Below, piece by piece: positions 44,598 to 54,294 of a stretch of DNA of 64,000 nucleotides. The position numbers and the translations under genes are program-made. Under the pieces are notes generated by a model. The model did not search any database and had not been told where the DNA came from. It saw only the letters and a program-made list of their open reading frames with translations. This DNA comes from GCA-2748575 sp965222725. Lineage in GTDB: Bacteria; Pseudomonadota; Gammaproteobacteria; Pseudomonadales; Ketobacteraceae. The stretch covers positions 992,001 through 1,056,000 of the forward strand of contig OZ244969.1 of the NCBI GenBank assembly GCA_965222725.1, written 5' to 3'. Each line of letters starts with the position of its first letter. Within the stretch, counting starts at the first letter, position 1.

Positions 44598-45383
44598 TCA
44601 GGCCGGTTCAGTTTGTTGTTTTTCTGAGCGGCGGATCATTTCGCCCGCCAGTGCCAGGTAGGCAACAGCTCCCCGGGATTTTTTATCATATTCCAGTACC
44701 GGCAAACCATGACTGGGCGCTTCGGCAAGGCGAACGTTGCGTGGAATGATTGTACGGTAAACCCGCTCACCAAAATGATCGGTCAATTGACTGGAAACCT
44801 GATTACTCAGTGCATTACGGGGATCATACATGGTGCGCAGCAGGCCATCGATCTCCAGGCCAGGATTGAGTACTGCCTTGATTTTTTCAATGGTGTTCAA
44901 CAGTGCGGATAAACCTTCCAGTGCGTAGTATTCGCACTGCATGGGAATAACCACCGCGCTGGCGGCTACCAGTGCATTGACTGTCAGCATGTTAAGAGAA
45001 GGCGGGCAATCGACGATGACGTAGTCATAGTTTTCCCGGGCGGGTGCCAACGCTTCGGTCAGCTTTCTTTCTTTGTTATCCAGATCCAGCAGCACCACTT
45101 CAGCAGCCGTCAGATCACCGTTGGCTCCCAACAGATCAAAACCCGCTTCCGTTTTGATAACTGCTTCGGCTACCGACGTGCCTTCCACCAATACATCATA
45201 AATGGATAGTTCCAGATCGTGTTTATCAACGCCAGCCCCCATGGTGGCATTACCCTGCGGGTCAAGATCAATCAGCAGAACACGACGTTTGGTTGCTGCC
45301 AGCGATGCCGCCAGATTCACACTGGTTGTGGTTTTGCCAACGCCGCCTTTCTGATTGGCGATTGCTAATATCTTGCCCATCAT
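44598..45383 (-). CDS. parA: Chromosome-partitioning ATPase ParA
   Basis: The 261-residue deviant-Walker ATPase (KGGVGKTT, residues 12-19 or so) has DLDPQGN and the VIVDCPPSLNMLT block. It forms the DNA-bound gradient that moves ParB-parS. The start may be one codon later (two adjacent ATGs). Confidence 0.97.
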   Translation of the reverse strand: MMGKILAIANQKGGVGKTTTSVNLAASLAATKRRVLLIDLDPQGNATMGAGVDKHDLELSIYDVLVEGTSVAEAVIKTEAGFDLLGANGDLTAAEVVLLDLDNKERKLTEALAPARENYDYVIVDCPPSLNMLTVNALVAASAVVIPMQCEYYALEGLSALLNTIEKIKAVLNPGLEIDGLLRTMYDPRNALSNQVSSQLTDHFGERVYRTIIPRNVRLAEAPSHGLPVLEYDKKSRGAVAYLALAGEMIRRSEKQQTEPA

Positions 45384-45427
45384 GCTTTTTACTCCCGGAG
45401 GCCTAGGCTTCCCTCGGTCTTGATCAG

Positions 45428-46165
45428 TTAATTATTCATAAAGGTTTGTATTCGAATCAGGTGTCGCTGTTCATCCAGAAACGGCACTTTTAGTTCTTCC
45501 ACGGCTAATACTTCCACGGACAACGCCTGAAAAGTCTGTTTGTTTTCGCCGGTACTGTCCGCATCGCTATCCCCATCAGACCGGCTTGTTGCGACATCTG
45601 TTTTTAACGCGTCTATCTCTGCTACCGGTAGCTGTCCTTTCATGGCCAGCAGTTCGGTGGACCGCTGTGGCTGTCCGATATGTTGTACCTGTTTCACAAA
45701 GTTTTCCAGTGAAGAATAAGCCCGGCAGATAATCTGGTCGAAGGGCTGCTCCGGCTGAAAAGTCTCGATTCTGGATTTCACCACCGTTACATTAGCGATT
45801 TGCAACTCGGTTTTGACCTGAGTCATAAACCGGGTTTTCTTGCCATTGGTATCCAGCAGGGTAAATTGTTTGTCCGGATTGATAATAGCCAGTGGCATTC
45901 CCGGTATCCCCGCACCGGTTCCCACATCCAGTAGTTCAGGGCCTTTAACCCAGGGGTTTATCGATAAACTGTCCAGCAAGTGCTTGATCACCATACCACG
46001 CCAGTCGGTTATAGACGTGAGGTTATAAGCTTTACTCCATTTCTCCAGCAGGTACAGATACTGTATGAGCAACTTCTGCTGATCATCCGATACCGTTACA
46101 CCCAGTTTATCGATGCCTTTCCGCAGCAAATCTGCTGCAGCCAGCCAGTTACTGTCGCTGATCAT
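45428..46165 (-). CDS. rsmG: 16S rRNA (guanine-527-N7) methyltransferase RsmG
   Basis: The enzyme has SAM-binding motif LLDVGTGAGIPGMPLAI and the downstream FTLLDTNGKK strand. At 245 residues it is about 38 longer than E. coli RsmG. The extra length includes a Ser/Asp-rich insertion (SRSDGDSDADSTGENKQ) near residue 190, in a surface region. The stop of mnmG overlaps its start by one base. Confidence 0.95.
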   Translation of the reverse strand: MISDSNWLAAADLLRKGIDKLGVTVSDDQQKLLIQYLYLLEKWSKAYNLTSITDWRGMVIKHLLDSLSINPWVKGPELLDVGTGAGIPGMPLAIINPDKQFTLLDTNGKKTRFMTQVKTELQIANVTVVKSRIETFQPEQPFDQIICRAYSSLENFVKQVQHIGQPQRSTELLAMKGQLPVAEIDALKTDVATSRSDGDSDADSTGENKQTFQALSVEVLAVEELKVPFLDEQRHLIRIQTFMNN

Positions 46166-48051
46166 CAGGCACTTTTCTTTTGTTGCAACGAACGCTTTTT
46201 CAGATGGATCAGCAAAATGGAAACGGCGGCGGGTGTTACCCCGGGTACCCGTGATGCCTGACCAATAGTTGCCGGTGTGGCGTCTTTCAGTTTCTGTTTT
46301 ACTTCGTTGGACAGGCCTTTTACTTCATCGTAATCCAGATCGTCCGGCAAACGTGTGCCTTCGTTTCGACGCAGTTTTTCAATTTCTTCCTGCTGCCGGG
46401 CGATGTAGCCTTCATATTTGGCAACGATCTGCACCTGTTCCGCCACAGCCTGATCACCCACATGAAAATCCGTGGCCGTGGCAATTTTTTCATAGTCCAG
46501 TTCCGGACGGCGCAGCAAATCCATCAAATTATATTCACGCGCCAGCGGCCGTTCAAAAAATGCATTCAGCTTTTCGGCCTGAGCGGAATCTGCCTGCACC
46601 CAGGTGGCACGCAAGCGTTCTTCTTCCCTGGCAATGGCATCCTGCTTGCGGCAAAACGCATCCCATTGGTCATCATTGACCAGCCCCAGTTTGCGACCGG
46701 TTTCCGTTAAACGGGCATCCGCATTATCTTCACGCAATAACAAACGGTATTCCGCGCGGCTGGTGAACATGCGATAGGGCTCTTTGGTACCCAGGCAAAT
46801 CAGATCATCCACCAGTACACCCAGATAGGCCTGATCCCGGGTTGGGTACCAGGGATCTTTTTGCTGACTCTTTAACGCCGCATTCAATCCTGCCAGCAAG
46901 CCTTGGGCACCGGCTTCTTCATAACCGGTGGTGCCGTTAATCTGGCCGGCAAAATACAGACCTTTGATATGTTTGGTTTCCAGGGTGTATTGCAAATCCC
47001 GGGGATCAAAAAAGTCATACTCAATGGCGTAACCGGGGCGGGTAACATGGGCGTTTTCAAATCCGCGTATGGAATGGATCAGATCCAGCTGCACATCGAA
47101 CGGCAGACTGGTGGAAATACCATTGGGATACAGTTCGTGGGTAGTTAAACCTTCCGGTTCCACAAACACCTGGTGCGAAGATTTATCGGCAAAGCGATGA
47201 ATCTTGTCTTCAATAGACGGGCAATAGCGGGGCCCGATACCTTCAATCACGCCGGTGTACATGGGCGAGCGATCCAGACCGCTGCGAATAATATCGTGGG
47301 TGGTTTCGTTGGTATGGGTAATAAAACAGGACACCTGTTGCGGATGATCCGCCAGGATACCGCGATAGGACATCACCGGTGTGGGTGTGTCACCGGGTTG
47401 TTCCTGCATCACGGAAAAATCCACCGATTTGCCGTCGATACGCGGCGGTGTTCCGGTTTTGAGACGATCCACTCGCAAAGGTAATTCACGCAGGCGTTCT
47501 GCCAGGGCAATGGAAGGCGGATCACCGGCACGACCACCGGAATGATTGTCCAGGCCGATGTGAATTTTGCCGCCCAGAAAAGTACCGGCGGTGAGCACCA
47601 CGGTATCACTGTGAAAACGCACGCCCATGTTGGTAATCACACCCCGGGCGTTTTCGCCTGCCATGATCAGATCGTCGGCCGCCTGCTGGAAGATATCCAG
47701 ATTAGGCTGGTTTTCGAGAATTTCACGAATAGCGGCTTTGTAGAGTACCCGGTCGGCCTGGGCCCGGGTGGCACGAACCGCCGGCCCCTTGCGGGAATTC
47801 AGTACCCGGAACTGAATACCACCTTTGTCGGTGGCCAGTGCCATGGCGCCGCCAAGCGCATCAATTTCTTTGACCAGATGGCTTTTGCCAATGCCGCCGA
47901 TAGCGGGGTTACAGGACATCTGGCCCAGGGTTTCGATATTGTGGGTCAGCAATAACGTAGACACACCCATCCGGGCCGCGGCCAGCGCAGCTTCGGTACC
48001 GGCATGTCCGCCACCAATGACAATCACACCATAGCGTTTCGGGTAATCCAC
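46165..48051 (-). CDS. mnmG: tRNA uridine-34 carboxymethylaminomethyl synthesis protein MnmG
   Basis: The FAD-binding protein partners MnmE. The start is taken as GTG 48051 (VDYPKRYGVIVIGGGHAG), which has GAGGAA upstream and gives 628 residues, the family size. The frame is open to 48306, but that extension would overlap mnmE and lacks homology. FAD motif GGGHAGTEAA and the conserved MSCNPAIGGIGKSHLV are present. Confidence 0.95.
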   Translation of the reverse strand: MDYPKRYGVIVIGGGHAGTEAALAAARMGVSTLLLTHNIETLGQMSCNPAIGGIGKSHLVKEIDALGGAMALATDKGGIQFRVLNSRKGPAVRATRAQADRVLYKAAIREILENQPNLDIFQQAADDLIMAGENARGVITNMGVRFHSDTVVLTAGTFLGGKIHIGLDNHSGGRAGDPPSIALAERLRELPLRVDRLKTGTPPRIDGKSVDFSVMQEQPGDTPTPVMSYRGILADHPQQVSCFITHTNETTHDIIRSGLDRSPMYTGVIEGIGPRYCPSIEDKIHRFADKSSHQVFVEPEGLTTHELYPNGISTSLPFDVQLDLIHSIRGFENAHVTRPGYAIEYDFFDPRDLQYTLETKHIKGLYFAGQINGTTGYEEAGAQGLLAGLNAALKSQQKDPWYPTRDQAYLGVLVDDLICLGTKEPYRMFTSRAEYRLLLREDNADARLTETGRKLGLVNDDQWDAFCRKQDAIAREEERLRATWVQADSAQAEKLNAFFERPLAREYNLMDLLRRPELDYEKIATATDFHVGDQAVAEQVQIVAKYEGYIARQQEEIEKLRRNEGTRLPDDLDYDEVKGLSNEVKQKLKDATPATIGQASRVPGVTPAAVSILLIHLKKRSLQQKKSA

Positions 48052-48178
48052 AACCTGTTCCTCAAACGATAAAAGTCCCGGGACCAATAAATTCGGGCCC
48101 ACTAGTATACGAGCTGTGGGTTGAAAGAAAAGATCCAGGTTAAAATTTAAACAAATCTCGACTTGTCTGGCGGTGCTT

Positions 48179-49558
48179 TCACTTGCCGATGCAAAAGGTG
48201 GAGAAAATCTTGCCCAGTAAGTCATCCGGGGTGACCTGCCCTGTAATTTCACCCAGTGCATCCTGGGCTGCCCGCAGATCTTCAGCCAGTAGTTCTGCTG
48301 CACCATGCTCGTGAAGCTGGGACCGGCCCGCTTCCAGCGCGGTAAAAGCCATGTTCAGAGCATCAATATGCCGCTGGCGGGCAGTAAAGCCGCCTTCCGA
48401 TACGGCCTGAAAACCCATCACATCCTTTAAATGCTCACGCAGGGTTTCCACACCCTCACCGCTGGCGGCGGACAACCGGATTAGGGGCGCCGGAGTATTC
48501 TGATCCAGGCCTGCGGTTTCACCGCTCAGGTCGACTTTGTTGCGGATTACGGTAATCCGGGAATCATCCTTCAGACGGGCCACAAAATCCGGCCATATGG
48601 TATTGGGATCGGTAGCGCCGGATTCACCGGCGTCCACCAGCAGCAGCACCCGGTCAGCCTGTTCGATTTCCTGCCAGGCACGGCGGATACCTTCCTGCTC
48701 CACTTCATCGGCGCTGTCCCGGAGCCCGGCGGTATCGATAATATGCAGCGGCATGCCATCAATATGGATATGTTCCCGCAGCAAATCCCGGGTGGTGCCG
48801 GCAATAGGCGTTACGATAGCACTTTCACGGCCGGCCAGGGCATTGAGCAGACTGGATTTTCCCGCATTGGGGCGGCCGGCCAGCACCACTTTCATCCCTT
48901 CTTTCAGCAATACACCCCGGTTAGCTTCCCGGAACACCTGTTGCAGTTGCTGATGAATAGTTTCCAGATCCGCAGCAATTTTGCCGTCGGTAATAAAATC
49001 GATTTCCTCTTCCGGAAAATCAATGGCGGCTTCCACGTACATGCGCAAATGGGTGAGTTGCTCCACCAGACTCTGTATTTCCAGGGAAAACACGCCTTGC
49101 AGCGAACGTACCGCACTTTTGGCAGCCTGTTCCGAGGCGGCATCAATCAGATCCGCAATCGCTTCGGCCTGGGCCAGATCCAGTTTCTCATTGAGAAAGG
49201 CGCGCTCGGAAAACTCGCCGGGGTTGGCCAGCCGGGCACCTTCGGCAATCACCGCATTCAACAGGGCGGACATCACCATGGGACCACCATGGCCCTGCAG
49301 TTCAATCACATCTTCGCCGGTAAAAGAGTTGGGGCCGGGAAAAAACAGCACCAGGCCTTCATCAACGACAGCGCCGCCAGCATCACGAAACTGATGAAAG
49401 TGCGCAAAACGGGGAGTGAAATCCTGATCGCGGCGGCAGATTAGCCGGGCAATTTTCAGTGCGTCGGGACCGGAGATCCGGATAATGCCAACACCACCGC
49501 GGCCCGAGGGGGTTGCCTGGGCTGCGATGGTGTCAGAGGAATGAGCAAGCCTGACCAT
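48179..49558 (-). CDS. mnmE: tRNA modification GTPase MnmE
   Basis: The 459-residue GTPase has an N-terminal tetrahydrofolate-binding domain (TIAAQATPSGRGGVGIIRISG), a G domain with G1 GRPNAGKSS and a DTAGLRD switch, and the C-terminal catalytic motif CIGK. With MnmG it modifies the wobble uridine of tRNAs. Confidence 0.97.
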   Translation of the reverse strand: MVRLAHSSDTIAAQATPSGRGGVGIIRISGPDALKIARLICRRDQDFTPRFAHFHQFRDAGGAVVDEGLVLFFPGPNSFTGEDVIELQGHGGPMVMSALLNAVIAEGARLANPGEFSERAFLNEKLDLAQAEAIADLIDAASEQAAKSAVRSLQGVFSLEIQSLVEQLTHLRMYVEAAIDFPEEEIDFITDGKIAADLETIHQQLQQVFREANRGVLLKEGMKVVLAGRPNAGKSSLLNALAGRESAIVTPIAGTTRDLLREHIHIDGMPLHIIDTAGLRDSADEVEQEGIRRAWQEIEQADRVLLLVDAGESGATDPNTIWPDFVARLKDDSRITVIRNKVDLSGETAGLDQNTPAPLIRLSAASGEGVETLREHLKDVMGFQAVSEGGFTARQRHIDALNMAFTALEAGRSQLHEHGAAELLAEDLRAAQDALGEITGQVTPDDLLGKIFSTFCIGK

Positions 49559-49576
49559 GACGCTGAAACCAGCGCG

Positions 49577-51274
49577 CTACTTCTTGTCCGCCGCTTCAAT
49601 GGAACGGGTGATCCACCATTGCTGGGCGATGGAAAGAACGTTGTTGGTTACCCAGTACAGTACCAGACCTGCCGGGAACCAGAGGAAGAATACCGTGAAA
49701 ATGATCGGCATCATTTTCATCATCCGCGCCTGCATGGGATCCGGCGGTGCCGGATTCAGCAACTGCTGAATAAACATGGAACCACCCATCAGCAGCGGCA
49801 GCACAAAATAGGGATCCATTACCGACAGATCCTGGATCCACAGGAAGAACGGCGCCTGACGCAACTCGACACTTTCCAGCAGCGCCCAGTAGAGCGCCAG
49901 GAATACGGGCATCTGCACCAGTATCGGCAGACAGCCTCCCAGCGGATTGATTTTCTCTTCCTTGTAGAGCTTCATCATTTCCTGGGACATTTTCTGGCGG
50001 TCATCACCAAAACGTTCCCGCAGGGACACCAGCTTGGGCTGCACCCGACGCATATTGGCCATGGAACGGTAACTCTTGGCAGACAGCCAGTAAAAACAGG
50101 CTTTTACCAGAATGGTCAACAGGATAATGGCCACACCCCAGTTACCTGTAACCGAATGAAAATAATCCAGCACCAAGAACAAGGGCTTGGAAATAAAGAA
50201 CAGCGGGCCGTAATCCACCGCCAGGTCGATACCTTTCACCCCTTCTATGCTTTCCAGGCGCTTGAGCACTTTGGGACCGGCATAAAAACGAGATTCGATT
50301 TCGCCGGTTTCACCGGGAGCCACGGTCACAAAGGGTGATTTGAAGCCGATGATGTAATTGCCGCGCACCTTGCGGGTTTCATAGGTGTGGGTATTGTTCT
50401 GATCCGGAATCCAGGCACTCATAAAATAATGCTGGATCATGGCCAGCCAGCCGCCGGATATTTCCTGCTTCAGACGCTGGTCATCGATATCGTCAAAGCT
50501 GACTTTGTTGTAAGGCTTTTCCGCATCCCAGTAGGCGGCACCCAGATAAGTGGGCAGGCCAAAGCCGGTGGTGTTCTGCAGACCGGGATCCTCGCTGCCA
50601 TCGCGCTTGATCTGGCCAAACATGGCTGCGCGCCAGGGCTGGTCGGAATAGTTGTCCACGACGTAGGTCACGTCGAACAGGTACTCACCGCGGGTAAAGG
50701 TAAAACGCTTGGTGATTTTGGCGCCGCTGTCCTGCTGGAAAACCAGGTCCACCACCAGTTCATTGCTGTCGCCCATGGTGTAACTGGACTGTTCAGCGCG
50801 GTACAGAGGTCGACCGGTTTTGGAAGAATCCGGGCCATCGCCACCCACCAGGCCGCTTTGGGCCACATAGGTGTGGGCTTGGGAACGGGTCAGCAGGCTG
50901 AAAGGAATGTCCTTGTTTTCAATGGAGTGGGCGTAGTCCAGCAGATCCACGCCAACAATATCACCACCCTTGGGATCAACAGTGATACGGAAAACATCGG
51001 TACGAATTTCAATAGGCTGGCTGGAAGGCGCCGCGGCTACTTCGGGCTCGGCGGATGGAATCGCTTCTTTGTGTTCTTCCGGTGCCGTGGGTACATCGCC
51101 ATCGGCAGCGGGTTCACCATCAGGCAGCGCCAGGTCAGCCTGTGGATAACTTTGTGAATTGTTTTGTGCCTGCTGTGGTGGGGCGGTAGTGCCGTAGTCC
51201 TCCTGCCATTGCAGGATCATCATGTAGGAGACGATGGCTAAACCGACGATTAACAGCGTTCGTTGCAGGTCCAT
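49577..51274 (-). CDS. yidC: Membrane protein insertase YidC
   Basis: The 565-residue insertase has an N-terminal signal anchor (residues 5-20), a large periplasmic beta domain and five C-terminal helices with the conserved PLGGCLPILVQMPVFLALYW. A Pro/Gln/Glu-rich linker follows the anchor. Gene order with yidD, rnpA and rpmH is the classical one. Confidence 0.97.
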   Translation of the reverse strand: MDLQRTLLIVGLAIVSYMMILQWQEDYGTTAPPQQAQNNSQSYPQADLALPDGEPAADGDVPTAPEEHKEAIPSAEPEVAAAPSSQPIEIRTDVFRITVDPKGGDIVGVDLLDYAHSIENKDIPFSLLTRSQAHTYVAQSGLVGGDGPDSSKTGRPLYRAEQSSYTMGDSNELVVDLVFQQDSGAKITKRFTFTRGEYLFDVTYVVDNYSDQPWRAAMFGQIKRDGSEDPGLQNTTGFGLPTYLGAAYWDAEKPYNKVSFDDIDDQRLKQEISGGWLAMIQHYFMSAWIPDQNNTHTYETRKVRGNYIIGFKSPFVTVAPGETGEIESRFYAGPKVLKRLESIEGVKGIDLAVDYGPLFFISKPLFLVLDYFHSVTGNWGVAIILLTILVKACFYWLSAKSYRSMANMRRVQPKLVSLRERFGDDRQKMSQEMMKLYKEEKINPLGGCLPILVQMPVFLALYWALLESVELRQAPFFLWIQDLSVMDPYFVLPLLMGGSMFIQQLLNPAPPDPMQARMMKMMPIIFTVFFLWFPAGLVLYWVTNNVLSIAQQWWITRSIEAADKK

Positions 51275-51294
51275 GGCGCTTACTTACTTGATTT

Positions 51295-51543
51295 TTAAGT
51301 TTTTTTACCGTTACAGGAACAATCGTCAGGTACTAAGTCGACACCGCCGGGATGCCATGGATGACATTTCAGTAGCCGTCTGATTGCCAGGTAACTCCCT
51401 TTCATTGCACCGTATTTGCCGATGGCTTCTTGTGCATAACTGGAGCAGGTTGGGTAAAAACGACAATGAGGGGCCATCATGGGACTGATATAACGTTGGT
51501 AGAAACCAATCAGCGCAAGCAGAATTGTTTTACCCGGTGCCAT
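51295..51543 (-). CDS. yidD: Membrane protein insertion efficiency factor YidD
   Basis: The 82-residue protein starts MAPGKTILLALIGFYQRYIS. It has the family motif C-R-F-Y-P-T-C-S-x-Y and ends with HPGGVDLVP. The start at 51543 matches the family size (85 in E. coli); an open frame further upstream overlaps rnpA and is not used. Confidence 0.93.
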   Translation of the reverse strand: MAPGKTILLALIGFYQRYISPMMAPHCRFYPTCSSYAQEAIGKYGAMKGSYLAIRRLLKCHPWHPGGVDLVPDDCSCNGKKT

Positions 51544-51598
51544 GTTCAACCCCTGTTTGCCGAGGTGCAAATACACCCAACAGCGTTGGCCAGGATAT

Positions 51599-52006
51599 TC
51601 AGCCACGTTTTCGGTCGATATAGCGCCAGGCTTTGTCAAGGAGCGTGGCAATTTCCCGGTTATCTGATTCAGATTCGCCAGCGATTGCCTGTTTTGCTGC
51701 ACCTCGGGCCAAAACGATAATATCTAACCCTTTCAGCTGTTCCTGATGGTGGCGAAAGCTTTCCCGGACAAGGCGCTTGAACCGATTGCGGTCAACCGCT
51801 TTTTTGAGATGCTTTTTGCCTACCACCAAACCGAGCCTTGCCGGCTCAACTGGTGCCTGGTCTGAGAGCGCTGTGTTAACAGGCTGCTCGGCAACCAGTA
51901 CCAGTAGCACGGGAGTGGAAAACCGGATTTCGGCCTGATCAAACGTGGTTTGAAAGTCTCGCGAGGTTAGTAATCGCTGACTTCGCCTGAAGGCTCGGGA
52001 ATCCAC
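51599..52006 (-). CDS. rnpA: Ribonuclease P protein component
   Basis: The 135-residue basic protein has the RNR signature KKAVDRNRFKRLVRESFR. It supports the catalytic RNA in tRNA 5' maturation. It follows rpmH by 17 bp. Confidence 0.95.
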   Translation of the reverse strand: MDSRAFRRSQRLLTSRDFQTTFDQAEIRFSTPVLLVLVAEQPVNTALSDQAPVEPARLGLVVGKKHLKKAVDRNRFKRLVRESFRHHQEQLKGLDIIVLARGAAKQAIAGESESDNREIATLLDKAWRYIDRKRG

Positions 52007-52023
52007 TCCTGTTAATCAGGATA

Positions 52024-52158
52024 TTATGCGGATAAACGCTTGCGACCTTTGGCACGACGACGAGCGATCACCTGACGACCATTTTTGGTTGCCATGCGAG
52101 CGCGGAAACCGTGAGTACGCTTGCGCTTTAAATTACTGGGTTGAAAAGTTCTTTTCAT
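52024..52158 (-). CDS. rpmH: 50S ribosomal protein L34
   Basis: Translating the minus strand from 52158 gives a 44-residue, Arg/Lys-rich protein starting MKRTFQPSNLKRKRTHGFRA and ending GRKRLSA, the full L34 sequence. It is the first gene of the rpmH-rnpA-yidD-yidC operon, divergent from dnaA across oriC. Confidence 0.97.
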   Translation of the reverse strand: MKRTFQPSNLKRKRTHGFRARMATKNGRQVIARRRAKGRKRLSA

Positions 52159-52733
52159 AGCTGGCTCACTAATTGAACGTTCTGTTAGTGCTGGAAAAAA
52201 GAGCGGGAATTCTATGGGTTAAGTCCCTGATTGTCAATCGCCGTGAAAGGTCTGATTTTGGCAGGGTCCAGTCAGTTAATAATTAAAGATTTATATATTT
52301 AAAAGATGAATTGTTATTATGATTAGTGTTGATAAATTCTGTGGATAACGCAAAAAAATCCTTTTAAATCATTTGATTATCGCCTTAATAACTATGTGTT
52401 CTAAAACTGTATTTCCTGATAGCCAATGGTTGAATGAAATGTGGATAACTGACGGGTTGAGATTGTACACAGGTTTGCCCTCATGTTACTCAGCTTTAGT
52501 CCAAAGGGTTATTAAAAGACTTATCCACAGAATTTTTTTGAAAAAAGGGCCAAACAAGTGTTTGAAATCCCGTTAAATGTGGGTAACTAATTGTATTTGA
52601 AATTCAAGGAAAAAATTTAATTTTTTGCTGTGGATAACTGGGGAATCGGGGTATATCATTTCTAGCTCTTTACGGTTTTTAATCGGCGTCTCAAGCAACA
52701 TCTGATAAATGAAGAACTAGAAGGGCATTGTTT
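52159..52733. other. oriC: Replication origin oriC
   Basis: This AT-rich intergenic region lies between rpmH and dnaA. DnaA boxes TGTGGATAA are at 52340-52348, 52440-52448 and 52629-52637; TTATCCACA is at 52521-52529, and a one-mismatch copy TGTGGGTAA at 52578-52586. A very AT-rich tract at about 52275-52325 is a good candidate unwinding element. Confidence 0.9.
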
Positions 52734-54179
52734 GTGGGGAATGCACTGTGGTTTCGGTGTCTCGACCGCCTTCAAGAAGAACTTCCATCCCAACAATTTA
52801 ATATGTGGATCCGTCCTCTCCAGGTAGAGGAAATGGATGACAGCTTGCGCTTACTGGCTCCCAACCGGTTTGTGCTGGACTGGGTGAACGAGAAGTTTTT
52901 AGGTCGGATTACTGAATTACTGGACGAACTTTCTGAAGAAGATCACGGGCCCCGGGTTGAGCTGGCGATCGGCTCCCGGCGTGCGCCTGAAAAAGCCCGG
53001 GCTGCATCCGCCCGTGTAGATACTTCCCAGGGGCGTTCCGGTCGCACTGTGACCGTTGTGGATCAAAAGCCCCATGAGTCACCCTCACGTATGGAAAAGC
53101 CGGTGGTTGCCACGGCAGTGAATGAGCGTGAGGTGGACGTCGGTGGTTCCATCAAACACAAAACCAACCTGAATCAGACCTTTACCTTCGACAGCTTCGT
53201 GGAAGGTAAATCCAACCAGCTGGCCCGCGCGGCCGCCACCCAGGTAGCCGAGAACCCTGGTCAGGCCTATAACCCCCTGTTCTTATACGGTGGTGTGGGT
53301 CTGGGTAAAACCCACCTGATGCACGCGGTGGGTAACTATATGATGGCCACCAACCCCAATGCCAAGGTGGTGTACCTGCATTCCGAGCGCTTTGTGGCTG
53401 ATATGGTCAAGGCGCTGCAGATCAATGCGATTAATGAATTCAAACGCTTTTACCGCTCAGTGGATGCCCTGCTGATTGATGATATTCAGTTTTTTGCCGG
53501 TAAAGAACGTTCCCAGGAAGAGTTCTTTCACACCTTCAATGCCCTGCTGGAAGGCGGGCAGCAAATGATCCTGACCTGTGATCGTTACCCCAAGGAAATC
53601 AGCGGTGTGGAAGAGCGGTTAAAATCCCGTTTCGGCTGGGGGTTGACGGTTGCGGTGGAGCCACCGGAACTGGAAACCCGCGTAGCCATTCTGATGAAAA
53701 AGGCCGAAGAGGCCAAAATCTATCTGCCCGATGATGCCGCCTTTTTTGTGGCCCAGCGCATTCGATCCAATGTGCGGGAACTGGAAGGCGCCCTGAAACG
53801 GGTAATCGCCAACGCGCACTTTACCGGCAGGGCCATTACTACAGAGTTTGTTAAGGAATCGCTCAAGGATCTGTTGGCACTGCAGGACAAACAGGTCAGT
53901 ATTGATAATATTCAGAAAATCGTGGCGGAGTACTTCAAAATCAAGATTGCCGATGTGCTGTCCAAGCGACGCAGCCGGTCGGTGGCCCGGCCCAGGCAGA
54001 TTGCCATGGCCCTCGCCAAGGAGCTGACCAATCACAGCTTGCCGGAAATCGGCGATGCCTTTGGCGGGCGCGATCACACCACCGTGTTGCATGCCTGTCG
54101 GAAGATAAAAGAATTGCGCGAGACCAATGCGGACGTACGGGAAGACTACACGAATCTGTTGCGTTCTCTGACTACATAA
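52734..54179 (+). CDS. dnaA: Chromosomal replication initiator DnaA
   Basis: The 481-residue initiator has domain I (ELPSQQFNMWIRPLQ), a variable linker (~residues 90-140), the AAA+ domain with GGVGLGKTHL and LLIDDIQFF, and the DNA-binding domain with GRDHTTVLHACRKI. GTG 52734 is preferred to TTG 52728 because AAGGG lies 8 bp before it, while TTG would leave only 2 bp. Confidence 0.96.
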   Translation: MGNALWFRCLDRLQEELPSQQFNMWIRPLQVEEMDDSLRLLAPNRFVLDWVNEKFLGRITELLDELSEEDHGPRVELAIGSRRAPEKARAASARVDTSQGRSGRTVTVVDQKPHESPSRMEKPVVATAVNEREVDVGGSIKHKTNLNQTFTFDSFVEGKSNQLARAAATQVAENPGQAYNPLFLYGGVGLGKTHLMHAVGNYMMATNPNAKVVYLHSERFVADMVKALQINAINEFKRFYRSVDALLIDDIQFFAGKERSQEEFFHTFNALLEGGQQMILTCDRYPKEISGVEERLKSRFGWGLTVAVEPPELETRVAILMKKAEEAKIYLPDDAAFFVAQRIRSNVRELEGALKRVIANAHFTGRAITTEFVKESLKDLLALQDKQVSIDNIQKIVAEYFKIKIADVLSKRRSRSVARPRQIAMALAKELTNHSLPEIGDAFGGRDHTTVLHACRKIKELRETNADVREDYTNLLRSLTT

Positions 54180-54294
54180 TAAGTGAGTGTTCACTAACAT
54201 TTTGGCGGTTGCTGTTAATACTCACACATAAAGCTGTTTAGAGCTGTTTTAGGACATTGGCGTTTTTAATGACTGACGAGAGTTGGGATTGACT

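Noticed and set aside
48052..48306. N-terminal extension of mnmG
   Set aside because: It overlaps mnmE, lacks homology to the family and bypasses a GTG start with a good ribosome site and correct length.
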